From Lacinutrix neustonica (GTDB lineage: Bacteria > Bacteroidota > Bacteroidia > Flavobacteriales > Flavobacteriaceae), in assembly GCF_026625145.1 (NCBI RefSeq), contig NZ_CP113088.1:2955501-3019500 (forward strand): a DNA stretch of 64,000 nt, given 5' to 3'. The notes under the pieces were generated by a model. That model was not told the DNA's origin. It was given only the letters and a program-made list of their open reading frames with translations, and made no database searches. A program made the translations under genes and the position numbers. The stretch's first letter is position 1, and the number at the start of each line of letters is the position of its first letter. This document shows positions 44,001 through 53,802 of the stretch, piece by piece.

Positions 44001-44462
44001 TGGAAACAGCTTTAGAATATTCGAAGCTATCTTTTTCAATTTGCGAAGAGGTTAATGAAAAAAGTGTTTTTTCTACTTCTTGTAGTGGTTTAGGGGGTGT
44101 TTATTTCGATTTAAATCAATATGAAAATAGCATATATTACTTTTTAAAATCTTATGCGATAAATAAAATTATTAAAGCTGAAAAAGATGTTAATTATAGT
44201 AGTATAAAACATATTAGAAAAAATATCGGTCTCGGTTAAATTTAAAACTTATTCTAAGCTAGCATATGACAAACTTTCAACGGAATTACAGAAAGAAGTA
44301 AAATTAGACGAGTTTTTTAATGAGCCAATTAAGATTAATAAAACCTATGGTAGAAATGAGAAAGTAAAAGTGAAATATGAAGATGGCTCTGTTGTTTTAA
44401 AAAAACACAAACAAGTAGATAATGATTTAGAAAGCGGTAAATGTGAATTACTGGATGATTAA
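41082..44462 (+). CDS. Metallophosphatase-STAND ATPase-TPR protein; candidate antiviral sensor
   Basis: About 1126 residues after correction. Residues 1-300 form a calcineurin-like metallophosphoesterase with a complete metal site: D12 and H14 (LTDFHLD), D51 (TGDIVDRGG), N95-H96 (PGNHD), H220-H222, and H249 and H251 (FFGHSHRH). Residues 365-700 are a STAND/NB-ARC ATPase with Walker A NGIGGIGKTQ (394-403), Walker B RIVIWDNFHD (463-472), IIIVSRT, GHPLALELAL and THPLIHEF. TPR repeats follow (YNNISLLEELSGNHGKGLEL, SYNNIGNVYS), then a tail with YGRNEKVKVKYEDG. This effector-ATPase-sensor order matches Avs-like/bNLR proteins; a phage-defence role is inference. Two lesions: near 43531-43540 (a base missing, not at CCGG) and 44230-44234 (TCTCGG for TCCGG). 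Confidence 0.82.
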
Positions 44463-44476
44463 TTTTTTTAAAACAA

Positions 44477-44505
44477 AAAAGCACCCGGACTAAAGGTGCT
44501 TTCTC
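44477..44505. terminator. Terminator after the STAND gene (copy A)
   Basis: A stem AAAGCACC / GGTGCTTT with loop CGGACTAAA, flanked by A and T tracts, can work on both strands. The same hairpin type recurs after leuB at 45721-45753, as part of a longer duplication. Confidence 0.75.
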
Positions 44506-44522
44506 ATGACTAAAGACTAATA

Positions 44523-44612
44523 TCAAATAATTGTAGATTGTCCTAAATGAATATTACTAAAATTAATATTCGAATTATTGGTGTTTTGTAACAAAACAGC
44601 AACGGCTTCGTC
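44523..44612 (-). pseudogene. Remnant of a leuB 3' end
   Basis: The minus strand reads a 29-codon frame ending INFSNIHLGQSTII then TGA. Its last 14 residues are identical to the C terminus of the complete leuB about 1.25 kb away. Over 44525-44572 the DNA matches 45773-45820 with one mismatch in 48 bp; upstream codons have diverged. It has no start codon and no catalytic domain. It shows that leuB, or a second leuB, once ended here before the hydrolase gene was inserted. Confidence 0.75.
44525..44572. repeat. Direct repeat flanking the hydrolase gene (copy A)
   Basis: 48 bp matching 45773-45820 with one mismatch. With the similar hairpin terminators preceding each copy, it frames the alpha/beta hydrolase gene. 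Confidence 0.9.
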
Positions 44613-44656
44613 TCAATAACATAGAGTACAACCATTTTAAAAAAACCAAGCTATTT

Positions 44657-45631
44657 ATGAAAAACCAAGTTATCGTATTTCTCATTTCAATGTTAATCTT
44701 TTCAACTGGTCTAGCGCAAGATTCAAATCTTCTTATCAAGAAAAAACTAATATCCAATTTTTCAAACACACCTATTTATTCAAGATTAACAGAAAATATT
44801 GGAGGTACAGTTCAGTGGAAAGAACAGCTTAAATATATAGATAGCATAGAAGTTTATAGCATCACTTATTTAAGTGATGGTCTCAAAGTAAAGGGGCTAT
44901 TGGTGAAACCAAAGAAACAAGGAAATTATCCATGTGTGATATATAATAGGGGAGGAAACCGGGATTTTGGTGCTCTTAAAATCGCTCATGGCATCCTCAC
45001 CTTGGGACAAATTGCGAAAGAAGGTTATGTTGTTATTGCTAGTCAATACAGAGGTAATGGAGGCAGTGAAGGTCAAGAGGAGTTTGGCGGCAAAGATGTA
45101 AACGATGTTGTCATTTTAACAGAAGTACTTAAAGAAATAGACGGTGCAGACACCAATAATATTGGAATGTATGGCTGGAGTCGCGGTGGGATGATGACCT
45201 ATATAGCACTCACTAAAACCAATAAAATTAAAGCGGCTGTTGTGGGAGGTGGAATTTCTGATTTGACAGTTATAGATCGCGCCAAGATGGAAACAGGTGT
45301 ATACGCGCAATTAATTCCCAATTACAAAGAAAATAAAATTGTTGAATTAGAAAAAAGATCTGCCATAAAATGGGTTGATCAATTCCCGAAAAACACTCCA
45401 ATCTTATTGCTTCACGGAAATGCAGATTGGAGAGTGAAGTCCACCAATTCTTTGAAGTTGGCTTTGGAGTTTGAAAAATATAGAATTCCTTATCGGCTAA
45501 CAATTTTTGACGGGGGAGATCATGGGATTACTGAATATAAAGAAGAGGTGCATGAAGATGTGATTAGCTGGTTTGATAGATTTTTGAAGGCAGATGCAGT
45601 TTTACCAAATATGGAATATCACGGAAAGTAA
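44657..45631 (+). CDS. Secreted alpha/beta hydrolase (prolyl-oligopeptidase-like)
   Basis: 324 residues. A signal peptide (NQVIVFLISMLIFSTGLAQ) is followed by an S9-type hydrolase domain. The nucleophile elbow is GMYGWSRGGMMT, the acid region is LLLHGNADWRVKS and the catalytic His is in DGGDHGITEY. The likely substrate is a peptide or ester in the periplasm; specificity is unknown. The frame is intact. The gene sits alone between two copies of the leuB 3' end and its terminator, which marks it as an insertion relative to the leu operon. Confidence 0.88.
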   Translation: MKNQVIVFLISMLIFSTGLAQDSNLLIKKKLISNFSNTPIYSRLTENIGGTVQWKEQLKYIDSIEVYSITYLSDGLKVKGLLVKPKKQGNYPCVIYNRGGNRDFGALKIAHGILTLGQIAKEGYVVIASQYRGNGGSEGQEEFGGKDVNDVVILTEVLKEIDGADTNNIGMYGWSRGGMMTYIALTKTNKIKAAVVGGGISDLTVIDRAKMETGVYAQLIPNYKENKIVELEKRSAIKWVDQFPKNTPILLLHGNADWRVKSTNSLKLALEFEKYRIPYRLTIFDGGDHGITEYKEEVHEDVISWFDRFLKADAVLPNMEYHGK

Positions 45632-45720
45632 AAAAGATAGATTCATTGAGCACATGAAGTCTTGGTTTTGTATGAAAACCAAGACTTCGAATGCCCATGA
45701 CAAGAAGATACAAAAGCTTA

Positions 45721-45753
45721 AAAAAAAAGCACCTCGTTTAGAGGTGCTTTTTT
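45721..45753. terminator. Bidirectional terminator between hydrolase and leuB (copy B)
   Basis: The stem GCACCTC / GAGGTGC (45729-45735 with 45741-45747) is flanked by a run of eight A and a run of six T. It serves the hydrolase on the plus strand and leuB on the minus strand. Confidence 0.85.
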
Positions 45754-45770
45754 AATACAATAGACTAGTA

Positions 45771-46888
45771 TTAAATAATTGTAGATTGTCCTAAATGAAT
45801 ATTACTAAAATTAATACTCGTATCATTTGGGTTACTAATAAAATCAGCAATAAAATCGCCTGCTTTTGAGGTAGTTACATTGTCATATATACTATTTAGA
45901 TCTGGGGTCGTGATGCTCAACTTTAGAGATTTTTCCACACCAGTTCTTATCATTTCTGCTTCATCATGCAATTCAAAATGTTCTAATAACATGGCAGCAC
46001 TTAATATAGAAGCGATAGGATTAGCAATGCCTTTTCCTGTTGCTTGCGGGTAAGACCCATGAATAGGTTCAAATAGCGCATATTTGTCTCCAACCGATGC
46101 CGATGCCAATAAGCCAATCGAGCCACCAATCACACTCGCTTCGTCACTAATAACATCACCAAATAAGTTTTCAGTTAATATAACATCAAACTGTCTTGGG
46201 TTTAAAATCATTTGCATGGCTGCGTTATCTACAAATAAAAAGTCGAGTGCCACATCCGGATACTCACTTTTTAACTCAGTAACCACTTTACGCCACAAAC
46301 GCGACGTTTCTAGTACGTTTGCTTTGTCTACTAAAGTGACTTTATGGCGTCGTGTTTGCGCCGCTTTAAAAGCCAAGTGAGCTATACGCTCTATTTCGTA
46401 ACGCGAATATTCGCATAAGTCGGAAGCCGTATTACCATCATCGCTTAACTTCTTTTCACCAAAATAAATACCTCCTGTTAGCTCCCTATAAATACTAATA
46501 TCTGTATCGGCAATAATCTCTGCTTTTAGCGGCGATTTATCTAAAAGCGTATCGTAAGCCCTTACAGGTCTTATGTTTGCAAATAAGCCCAATTCTTTTC
46601 GCAATTTCAGTAAACCTTGTTCAGGTCGTACCAAAGCACTTGGATTATTGTCATATTTTGGGTCGCCAATGGCACCAAACAAAATGGCATCACTCGATTT
46701 GCATAAAGCTAACGTGGCATCTGGTAATGGGTTGTTGTATTTGTCAATAGCAACCGCACCAACCAATGCGTCTTTAAATAAAAATGAATGGTCAAATTCT
46801 AAAGCAATCGCTTTTAATACTTTTATGGCCTGGTCAGTGACTTCGGACCAATGCCATCTCCTGATAAAACAGCTATATTTAATTTCAT
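45771..46888 (-). CDS. leuB: 3-isopropylmalate dehydrogenase
   Basis: Oxidative decarboxylation of 3-isopropylmalate in leucine synthesis. Conserved segments are LLKLRKELGLFANIRP, RELTGGIYFGE, YEIERIAHLAF and GSIGLLASASVG. The lesion at 46842-46847 (CCGA for CCGGA on the coding strand) joins the N terminus KLNIAVLSGDGIGPEV to TDQAIKVLKAIA, giving 372 residues. It is the last gene of leuA-leuC-leuD-leuB. Its final codons are duplicated upstream of the hydrolase gene. Confidence 0.95.
45773..45820. repeat. Direct repeat flanking the hydrolase gene (copy B, inside leuB)
   Basis: The functional copy: the last codons of leuB. It matches 44525-44572 with one mismatch. Confidence 0.9.
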
Positions 46889-46890
46889 CT

Positions 46891-46925
46891 TAGTTTCTGC
46901 GAAAGCAGGAATCTCATCCTACCTT
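46891..46925. repeat. Intergenic palindromic repeat (AAAGCAGGAA family)
   Basis: The leuD-leuB gap contains TTCTGCGAAAGCAGGAATC then TCATCCTACCTTC, a hairpin-forming element also found between ilvC and ilvA in inverted orientation (30070-30095) and degenerate at 47757-47783 and 49176-49200. Confidence 0.6.
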
Positions 46926-47047
46926 CTTTTTTTAGTTTAAATTCTTTTCTTTTTTTTGCGTTACCTAAAGGTCGCGCTTTCACTACTCGCTTCCGGACTT
47001 AAAAAAGTCCGGAGAGCTAAAACATGCCGTTCAATCCCTAACACAGG

Positions 47048-47639
47048 CTAATAGCTGCGTTCCGCTTCAAAAGCAGTAATACGTTCTTTTTTACTCAGTA
47101 AATAGTCAATATCATCATACCCATTGATCATACAGGTTTTCTTATAAGCATCAATAGCAAAGGTTTCTTTAAAAGTAGTACCCTTAACAGAAAGGGTCTG
47201 TGCTTCCAAATTCACCTCTAAAATAGTGTCTCGGTTTTTCTGTTACTTCGGCTAATAATACCTTCAAGAACTCTGCTGACACCTGAACAGGCAACAAGCC
47301 ATTATTTAGGGCATTGCCTTTAAAAATATCAGCAAAAAAACTAGACACAATCACTTTAAAGCCAAAATCGCTCAAAGCCCAAGCCGCGTGTTCTCTGCTA
47401 GAACCGCAACCAAAATTATCGCCAGCGACTAAAATACGGCCTGAGTATTTTGGGTAATTTAAAGTAAAATTTTCGTTTTCAGAGCCATCCTTGTCATAAC
47501 GCCAATCTCTAAACAGGTTATCGCCAAAACCTTTTCGATCTGTTGCTTTTAAAAAGCGCGCAGGGATAATTTGATCTGTATCGATGTTTTCAATGGCTAA
47601 TGGGATAGCTCTTGATTGTAATGTTGTAAATTTCTCCAT
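47048..47639 (-). CDS. leuD: 3-isopropylmalate dehydratase small subunit
   Basis: The swivel domain paired with LeuC. Conserved segments are [17 protein letters not shown] and [17 protein letters not shown]. The lesion at 47229-47234 (CCGAGAC for CCGGAC on the coding strand) joins [16 protein letters not shown] to a C-terminal part ending [13 protein letters not shown]. The corrected length is 196 residues. It lies in leuC-leuD order, with a 145-bp gap to leuC that contains repeats. Confidence 0.94.
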
Positions 47640-47784
47640 TCTTTGTTCCCACGAAAGTGGGACTCTGTTTGATTATACTTCAATTTTTAAATACACTGCG
47701 ATACTTCGACTGCGCTCAATACAGGCGAGCTCAGTGTGACATTTATTCGTTTTTATCATTCCTGCGAAAGTGTGAATCCACATC
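47640..47784. repeat. Cluster of intergenic repeats in the leuC-leuD gap
   Basis: Three elements in 145 bp: GTTCCCACGAAAGTGGGACT, then ACTTCGACTGCGCTCAATAC with GGCGAGCTCAGTGTGACA near 47702-47740, then ATTCCTGCGAAAGTGTGAAT. The middle one is a type seen widely between flavobacterial genes. None encodes a protein. Confidence 0.55.
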
Positions 47785-49170
47785 TTAATTTAATTGTTTC
47801 ATGATATCTACAATCCTGCCTTCCACCGCAGTAGCAGCAGCCACCAATGGACTCGCTAAAATAGTACGAGACCCTTGGCCTTGACGTCCTTCAAAATTTC
47901 TATTAGACGTCGATACGCAATATTCTCCTTGCGGAATTTTATCATCATTCATCGCTAAACAAGCACTACACCCTGGTTGTCGCAATTCAAAACCAGCGGC
48001 ATCAAAAATGTCTTTTAATCCCTCTTCAATAATTTGAACTTCCACTTGTTTGCTTCCTGGTACTAACCAAGCCGTTACGTTGTTCGCTTTTTGTTTGCCT
48101 TTAACGTAGTTGGCAGCGACTCTAAAATCTTCGATTCTTGAATTGGTACAACTGCCTATAAACACAAAATTAATAGGTTTGTCAATTAAAGATTCTCCTT
48201 TCTTGAAATCCATATACGCTAAAGATTTTTCAAAAGAGGCATCATTTAAAGTCGGAATATTTTCCGTTATTTTTATACCCATACCTGGATTGGTGCCATA
48301 AGTTACCATAGGTTCGATAGCTTCAGCATCAAAGCTGTATTCCTGATCAAAAGTCGCACCTTCATCAGTTGGTAAGGTTTTCCAATAGGCTACTTTTTTA
48401 TCGAAAGCAGCCCCTTTAGGAGTGAATTTTCGATCTTTTACATACTCATAAGTAGTTTTATCTGGTGCTATCATGCCACCACGTGCTCCCATTTCAATAC
48501 TCATATTACAAACGGTCATTCTGCCTTCCATCGACATGTTTTCAAACACCTCTCCGGCATATTCGCAGAAATAGCCCGTACCTGCATTGGTACCTAATTT
48601 TGCTATAATATAAAGAATGACATCTTTTGGTAAAACCCCGTTCTTTAATTTACCATTAACCGATACTCTCAAACGTTTCGGTTTTGATAATAATAAACAT
48701 TGGCTGGCAAAAACTTGAGCGACTTGACTCGTTCCAATACCAAAAGCAATGCTGCCAAAAGCCCCGTGTGTTGAGGTGTGTGAGTCACCACAAACAATAG
48801 TCATCCCTGGTTGGGTGATGCCTAACTCAGGAGCCATAACATGAACGATACCATTGTATTTATGACCTAATTCGTATAAGGTAATATTATTTTTTTCGCA
48901 GTTTTCAGAAAGTTGCCTCAGTTGGTTTCCGGACAGCGCATCTTTAACAGGTAAATGTTGATCTTGTGTAGGCGTATTGTGGTCTGCAGTAGCCACAATT
49001 TGATTAGGACGAAAGATTGGAATGTTGCGTTGTTCTAATTCATTAAAAGCTTGCGGACTTGTCACCTCGTGAATTAAGTGCTTATCTATATAAAGCACTT
49101 GCGGCCCATTAGCAATAGTATCTATAACGTGCGCATCCCAAACTTTATCAAAAAGTGTTTTTTTACTCAT
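47785..49170 (-). CDS. leuC: 3-isopropylmalate dehydratase large subunit
   Basis: Aconitase-family iron-sulfur enzyme isomerising isopropylmalate. Cluster cysteines are in [14 protein letters not shown] and [32 protein letters not shown] is the active-site segment. 461 residues, frame intact. Second gene of the leu operon. Confidence 0.96.
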   Translation of the reverse strand: MSKKTLFDKVWDAHVIDTIANGPQVLYIDKHLIHEVTSPQAFNELEQRNIPIFRPNQIVATADHNTPTQDQHLPVKDALSGNQLRQLSENCEKNNITLYELGHKYNGIVHVMAPELGITQPGMTIVCGDSHTSTHGAFGSIAFGIGTSQVAQVFASQCLLLSKPKRLRVSVNGKLKNGVLPKDVILYIIAKLGTNAGTGYFCEYAGEVFENMSMEGRMTVCNMSIEMGARGGMIAPDKTTYEYVKDRKFTPKGAAFDKKVAYWKTLPTDEGATFDQEYSFDAEAIEPMVTYGTNPGMGIKITENIPTLNDASFEKSLAYMDFKKGESLIDKPINFVFIGSCTNSRIEDFRVAANYVKGKQKANNVTAWLVPGSKQVEVQIIEEGLKDIFDAAGFELRQPGCSACLAMNDDKIPQGEYCVSTSNRNFEGRQGQGSRTILASPLVAAATAVEGRIVDIMKQLN

Positions 49171-49175
49171 AATTT

Positions 49176-49203
49176 TTCATTTCTGCGTAGGCAGGACTTC
49201 ATA
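49176..49203. repeat. Degenerate palindromic repeat in the leuA-leuC gap
   Basis: CATTTCTGCGTAGGCAGGAC resembles the AAAGCAGGAA family and fills most of the 39-bp gap. Confidence 0.4.
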
Positions 49204-49209
49204 TTTTAG

Positions 49210-50386
49210 TTAAGCAGAAATAATTTGTCGGTAAACCTTACAGGTTTCAATGATTTGGTGAATGTCTTTATCGTTAACTTCCTTTTTCTTATCTGCAAAA
49301 TCAAGAAAATTGGCATAGACATCATCCAATTGTAATTTGGTTAATTCGTAACCTACATTTTTAGCACGATAGGCTAGAGCAGCTCTTCCGCTTCGAGCCG
49401 TTAATACTATTGCAGAGTCTGTAACGCCTACATCTTTTGGATTTATGATTTCATACGTGTCACGATTTTTAATCATACCATCTTGATGAATTCGCGAACT
49501 ATGAGCAAACGCGTTTGCCCCAACAATAGCTTTGTTTGGCTGTGTATAAATGGCCATGCTTTCACTTACTAATTGGCTCAAGCCATAAAGCATTTGCGTG
49601 TTTATATTCGTTTCTAAATCCAAATAGGGGTGCTGTTTTAGTACCATAACGACTTCTTCTAAAGCCGTATTACCGGCACGCTCACCAATACCATTAATCG
49701 TGCACTCAATTTGCCGAGCCCCATTAATAACGCCTTCAATGGCGTTCGCGGTCGCTAAACCTAAATCGTTATGGCAGTGACAGGATAAAATAGCTTTGTC
49801 AATGCCTTTCACGTTTTCCACGAGGTATTTCATTTTTGCACCGTATTCACTGGGTAAGCAATAACCAGTAGTGTCTCGGAATATTTAAAACCGTAGCACC
49901 AGCTTTTATAGCGGCTTCGCATACGCGGGCAAGATATTCATTGTCTGTACGTCCAGCATCTTCGGCATAAAATTCTACGTCTTCAACAAAAGATTTTGCA
50001 TAAGCAACTGCATCATAAGCACGTTTGATGATGTCTTCTTTATTCGATTTGAATTTGAATTTAATATGTGAGTCTGAAGTGCCAATTCCAGTATGTATTC
50101 TAGGTTTTTTTGCAAATCGAAGGGCTTCCGCAGCAACTTTTATGTCATTTTTTACGGCACGTGTTAGTCCGCAAACGGTGGCATGTCTCATTATTTTAGC
50201 AATGGCTTCTACCGATTTAAAATCTCCAGGACTAGACACGGGGAAACCAGCCTCAATAACATCGACACCCAAAAGATCAAGCTGTTTTGCGATGACTACT
50301 TTTTGCTCAGTATTTAATTTGCAACCTGGCACCTGCTCGCCGTCTCTAAGGGTTGTGTCAAATATTTGGATGTGTTCTTTCGACAT
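49210..50386 (-). CDS. leuA: 2-isopropylmalate synthase
   Basis: Commits 2-oxoisovalerate to leucine. Signatures are [18 protein letters not shown] near the N terminus, the metal-binding [13 protein letters not shown], and [17 protein letters not shown]. The lesion at 49874-49880 (CCGAGAC for CCGGAC on the coding strand) joins [17 protein letters not shown]. The corrected length is 391 residues. That is the short form lacking the C-terminal leucine-sensing domain, so feedback may differ from the enterobacterial enzyme. First gene of the operon; no Leu-rich leader peptide found upstream. Confidence 0.94.
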
Positions 50387-50533
50387 TTTTCAAAAATAAT
50401 TTTTCTATTGTAGTACTAAGTTATACTTTGGTTAAACGATTGGAGCATCTCGTTTTTTATTTCTTACGATGTTCAACTAAATATAAAAATCATAAAAATC
50501 TGATAATCAGATTGTTAATACTATTTTCGATGG

Positions 50534-52082
50534 ATGACTAGAGATCAAAAAGATAATTTATTTTTATTGGTGAAGTCTTTGACTAAATCTGAAAAGCGGC
50601 AATTTAAATTGTATGTTGGGCGATTAGATGTCAATGCGGATTCCAAATTCTTGAGCGTTTTTAATGTTTTGGATAAAATGAAAAGTTATGATGAAGCTGC
50701 TATTTTAAAATCAACTCAAGTTAAAAAGCAACAGTTAGCGAACGTAAAAGCCCATTTGTATAAGCAGATTTTAATTAGTTTAAAATTGAATCCATCGCAT
50801 CAAAATGTGCGTTCTTATATAAGGGAACAACTAGATTTTGCTTCTATTTTATACCATAAAGGTCTTTATAAACAAAGTCTGAAAATTCTAGATAAAGCAA
50901 AGGAAATTGCGATGGTCAACGAGGAAAAAAATTTAGCTTACGAAATTGTTGAACTAGAAAAAGTGATTGAATCACAATATATTACCGAAGCATTAGTAGT
51001 CGGGCCGATGAGTTAACTATTCAAGCTAAAGCTTTGAGTGAAGCCAACGTGATTACGAGTAAGTTATCAAACTTATCATTGCAATTATACAGTATTTTTT
51101 TAAGAACAGGTTATGTTAGAAGCGAGGAAGAAAGCAAATGGATTAGCGACTATTTTGAAGATAAACTTCCCAAATACGACTTTCAGAAGTTAGGGTTTAG
51201 AGAGAAATTGTGGCTGTATAAGGCACATTTGTGGTATAGTTTTTTGATGCAGGATTTTCTCAAGTGTTATAAATATGCTTTAAAATGGGTGAATTTATTT
51301 AAGGATCATCCCAATATGATTCAGTTGAATCCTGTTTTCTTTTTAAAGGGAAATAACTACTTACTCGAGGCGCTGTTTTTTTTAAAAAACAGAACTAAAT
51401 TTGAAGCGTTTCTTAATACATTTGAAACCATTGTTACAAAAAAAAGCTTTCCTAAAGATGAAAATGTAGAATCTTTAGCGTTTTTGTATATTAATTTAAA
51501 TAAAATAAACAGCCATTTTATTGATGGCTCTTTTAAAGACGGTTTGTCTTTAATCCCCAAGATAGAATCTAATTTAATTCAGTACAAAAACCGAATAGAC
51601 GAGCATCATGAAATGACGTTCTACTATAAGTTTGCGAGCCTGCATTTTGGTTCGGAAATAACAAAGAGGCCATCGCATATTTGGATAAAATCATTTCAAA
51701 TAAAACACTGACGATTAGAGAAGATTTATTGTGTTTTTCTCGGGTATTAAATTTAGTGGCACACTATGAAGCAGGTTTAGATTATCATTTAGAAGCTTTA
51801 TTAAAAAGTACTTATAAGTTTTTGATTAAAATGAATGACCTTCATGAAGTTCAAAAAGAAATGATAAAATTTATTCGAGGGTTACAGGATATTTATCCTC
51901 AGGATCTTAAAAAAGCTTTCATCGTTTTGCATAATAAATTAAAGGTCTATGAAGACCATCCCTTCGAGCGACGGGCCTTTTTATATTTAGATGTCATTTC
52001 TTGGTTAGAAAGTAAAATTGATAACAAGCCTGTAGATCAAGTGATTCAGGAGAAGTATTTGGCGGAATATTCCTCTCGTTAA
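50534..52082 (+). CDS. TPR-rich protein of unknown function
   Basis: About 516 residues, almost entirely helical with TPR-like repeats (SILYHKGLYKQSLKILDKAK, LHFGSGNNKEAIAYLDKIIS). No signal peptide, no catalytic motif. The N terminus (MTRDQKDNLFLLVKSLTKSEKRQF in part) is polar. Lesions at 50984-50989 (ACCGAAG for ACCGGAAG, ITGSISSRADELTIQ) and 51651-51657 (TTCGGAAA for TTCCGGAAA, HFGSGNNKEAIAY). Divergent from leuA. Probably a scaffold or regulator; I do not recognise a named family. Confidence 0.75.
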
Positions 52083-52176
52083 CTATAATTTTTAAAAATT
52101 TTATCACAATAAATTTGGATACTAACTTTTTGTGATGCAATATTTGCACTCACAAAGTTCAATTATTTATTGAAAT
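52083..52176 (+). promoter_or_regulatory. Candidate promoter of the methionine operon
   Basis: TTG at 52115-52117 and AATATTTG at 52139-52146, spaced by 21 nt, approximate the Bacteroidetes -33/-7 pair (the first base of TAnnTTTG differs). Transcription would start about 25 nt ahead of the S-box. No gene lies in this stretch. Confidence 0.45.
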
Positions 52177-52299
52177 GTTATCAAGAAAGGCGGAGGGATT
52201 AGACCCATTGAAGCCTTAGCAACCCTTTAAAATTATTAAAGAAGGTGCTAAATTCTACTTAAAGAAGCGATTCATTTATCGCTGAATTGGATAGATAAC
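52177..52299 (+). promoter_or_regulatory. SAM-I (S-box) riboswitch
   Basis: Shows the S-box core: TTATCAAGAAAGGCGGAGGG, then CATTGAAGCCTTAGCAACCC and GGTGCTAAATTCTAC. P1 is GTTATC (52177-52182) with GATAAC (52294-52299), and P4 is AGCGAT / ATCGCT. It precedes metY and senses SAM. The alternative pairing partner is the intrinsic terminator immediately downstream. Confidence 0.97.
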
Positions 52300-52305
52300 C
52301 AAAAC

Positions 52306-52339
52306 GTAATCACTCCTCTGTGGTTACCATTTTCTTTTT
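52306..52339 (+). terminator. Riboswitch-controlled terminator before metY
   Basis: The stem GTAATCAC / GTGGTTAC (52306-52313 with 52320-52327, one G-T pair) has loop TCCTCT and is followed by TTTTCTTTTT. Its location right after the S-box P1 fits SAM-dependent transcription termination. Confidence 0.85.
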
Positions 52340-52420
52340 AACATTTTTCTATTAAATATGCCTTTATAGGTTGATTTGACTTTTGATTTAATTCAGTTAT
52401 TAACTCAAAAAATTAGAAAG

Positions 52421-53718
52421 ATGAGTACACAAAAATTCGCAACCAAAGCGTTGCACGCAGGACACGACACCACTAAAAATGGAGGCACAAGAGCCGTGCC
52501 TATTTACCAATCGACAGCTTACGTTTTTGACGACTCTGATGATGCAGCAGGGCGTTTTAATCTCTCAGTTCCTGGATTTATTTACACGAGATTAAACAAC
52601 CCAACAAACGACATTTTGGAGCAGCGTATTGCTGCCTTAGAAGGTGGTCTTGCAGCAGTGGCAACAGCCTCCGGTACGGCAGCCATCTCAACAACATTGT
52701 TAACACTTTTAAAAGCAGGTGATCATATTGTAGCCTCTAGTAGCCTATATGGCGGGACGTACAATTTGTTGAGTGTTACCCTGCCACGACATGGGATTAC
52801 GACGACGTTTGTCGATCCGTCAAAGCCGTGAAAATTTTAGTAAAGCAGCCCAAGAAAATACACGTGCTATTTTTGTGGAGTCTTTAGGGAATCCAAAATT
52901 AGATGTATTAGATATTAAAGCGATTGCTAAAGAAGCGAACGCCCACAAAGTACCTTTTATTGTTGATAATACGGTTGCTACACCCTATTTATTAAACCCT
53001 ATTGCATTCGGTGCGAATATCGTCATCCATTCACTTACCAAATACATTAACGGCAATGGAACAGCACTCGGGGGAATTATTGTTGATGCAGGAACTTTTG
53101 ATTGGACTAACGGTAAATTTCCGGAGTTCACAGAGCCCTCAGCAGGATATCATGGCTTAATTTACAGTGAAGCTATTGGTCCAGCGGCATTTATTACAAA
53201 AATTAGAATTGAAGGGCTGCGCGATTATGGTGGTGCATTGAGTCCATTTAATGCCTTTCAAATCATTCAAGGCTTAGAAACATTAGAGCTAAGAATTTTA
53301 AAACATAGCAGTAATGCATTAGAATTGGCGAAATGGTTACAAGAACAGCCGAGAAGTCACTTGGGTAAATTATCCAGGCTTAGAAAGTAGTAAATATAAA
53401 ACATTGGCAGACCAATACTTGCCAAAAGGTCAAAGTGGGATTGTTACTTTTGGAGTAAACGGGGGTTACGAATCGGCAAAAACCATCGCCGATACCACAA
53501 AACTATTTTCTTTACTAGCGAATATTGGTGATACAAAGTCACTAATAATTCATCCAGCGAGTACAACACATCAACAATTAAGTGATGATGCTCAGGAAAG
53601 CACAGGGGTTACAAAAGATTTAATTCGTTTGTCTGTAGGTATTGAAAATATTGAGGATTTAAAAGCGGACTTAAAAGAAGCTTTTACAGTCGTTAAAAAA
53701 ACGCTGCATACCCTATAA
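52421..53718 (+). CDS. metY: O-acetylhomoserine sulfhydrylase
   Basis: PLP enzyme adding sulfide to O-acetylhomoserine. The start STQKFATKALHAGHDTTKNG and the PLP lysine segment VIHSLTKYINGNGTALGG are typical of MetY. Lesions are CCGTGAAAA at 52826-52834 (for CCGGAAAA, PSKPENFSKAAQ) and CCGAGA at 53349-53354 (for CCGGA, QEQPEVTWVNYPGL). The corrected length is 431 residues. First gene after the S-box. A longer in-frame start 45 bp upstream is less likely. Confidence 0.93.
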
Positions 53719-53802
53719 TCTAAATCGTGTTTTACAAGAAACTGTTGTTTGTTAATACTATTAATATGCTATTGGTGCTTCGTGAAATTAAAGAAATTAC
53801 AG

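Noticed and set aside
50387..50533. Leucine attenuator between leuA and the divergent TPR gene
   Set aside because: A 10-codon frame (starting M-L-Q-S-F) is present on the minus strand, but it has a single Leu codon and no terminator follows.
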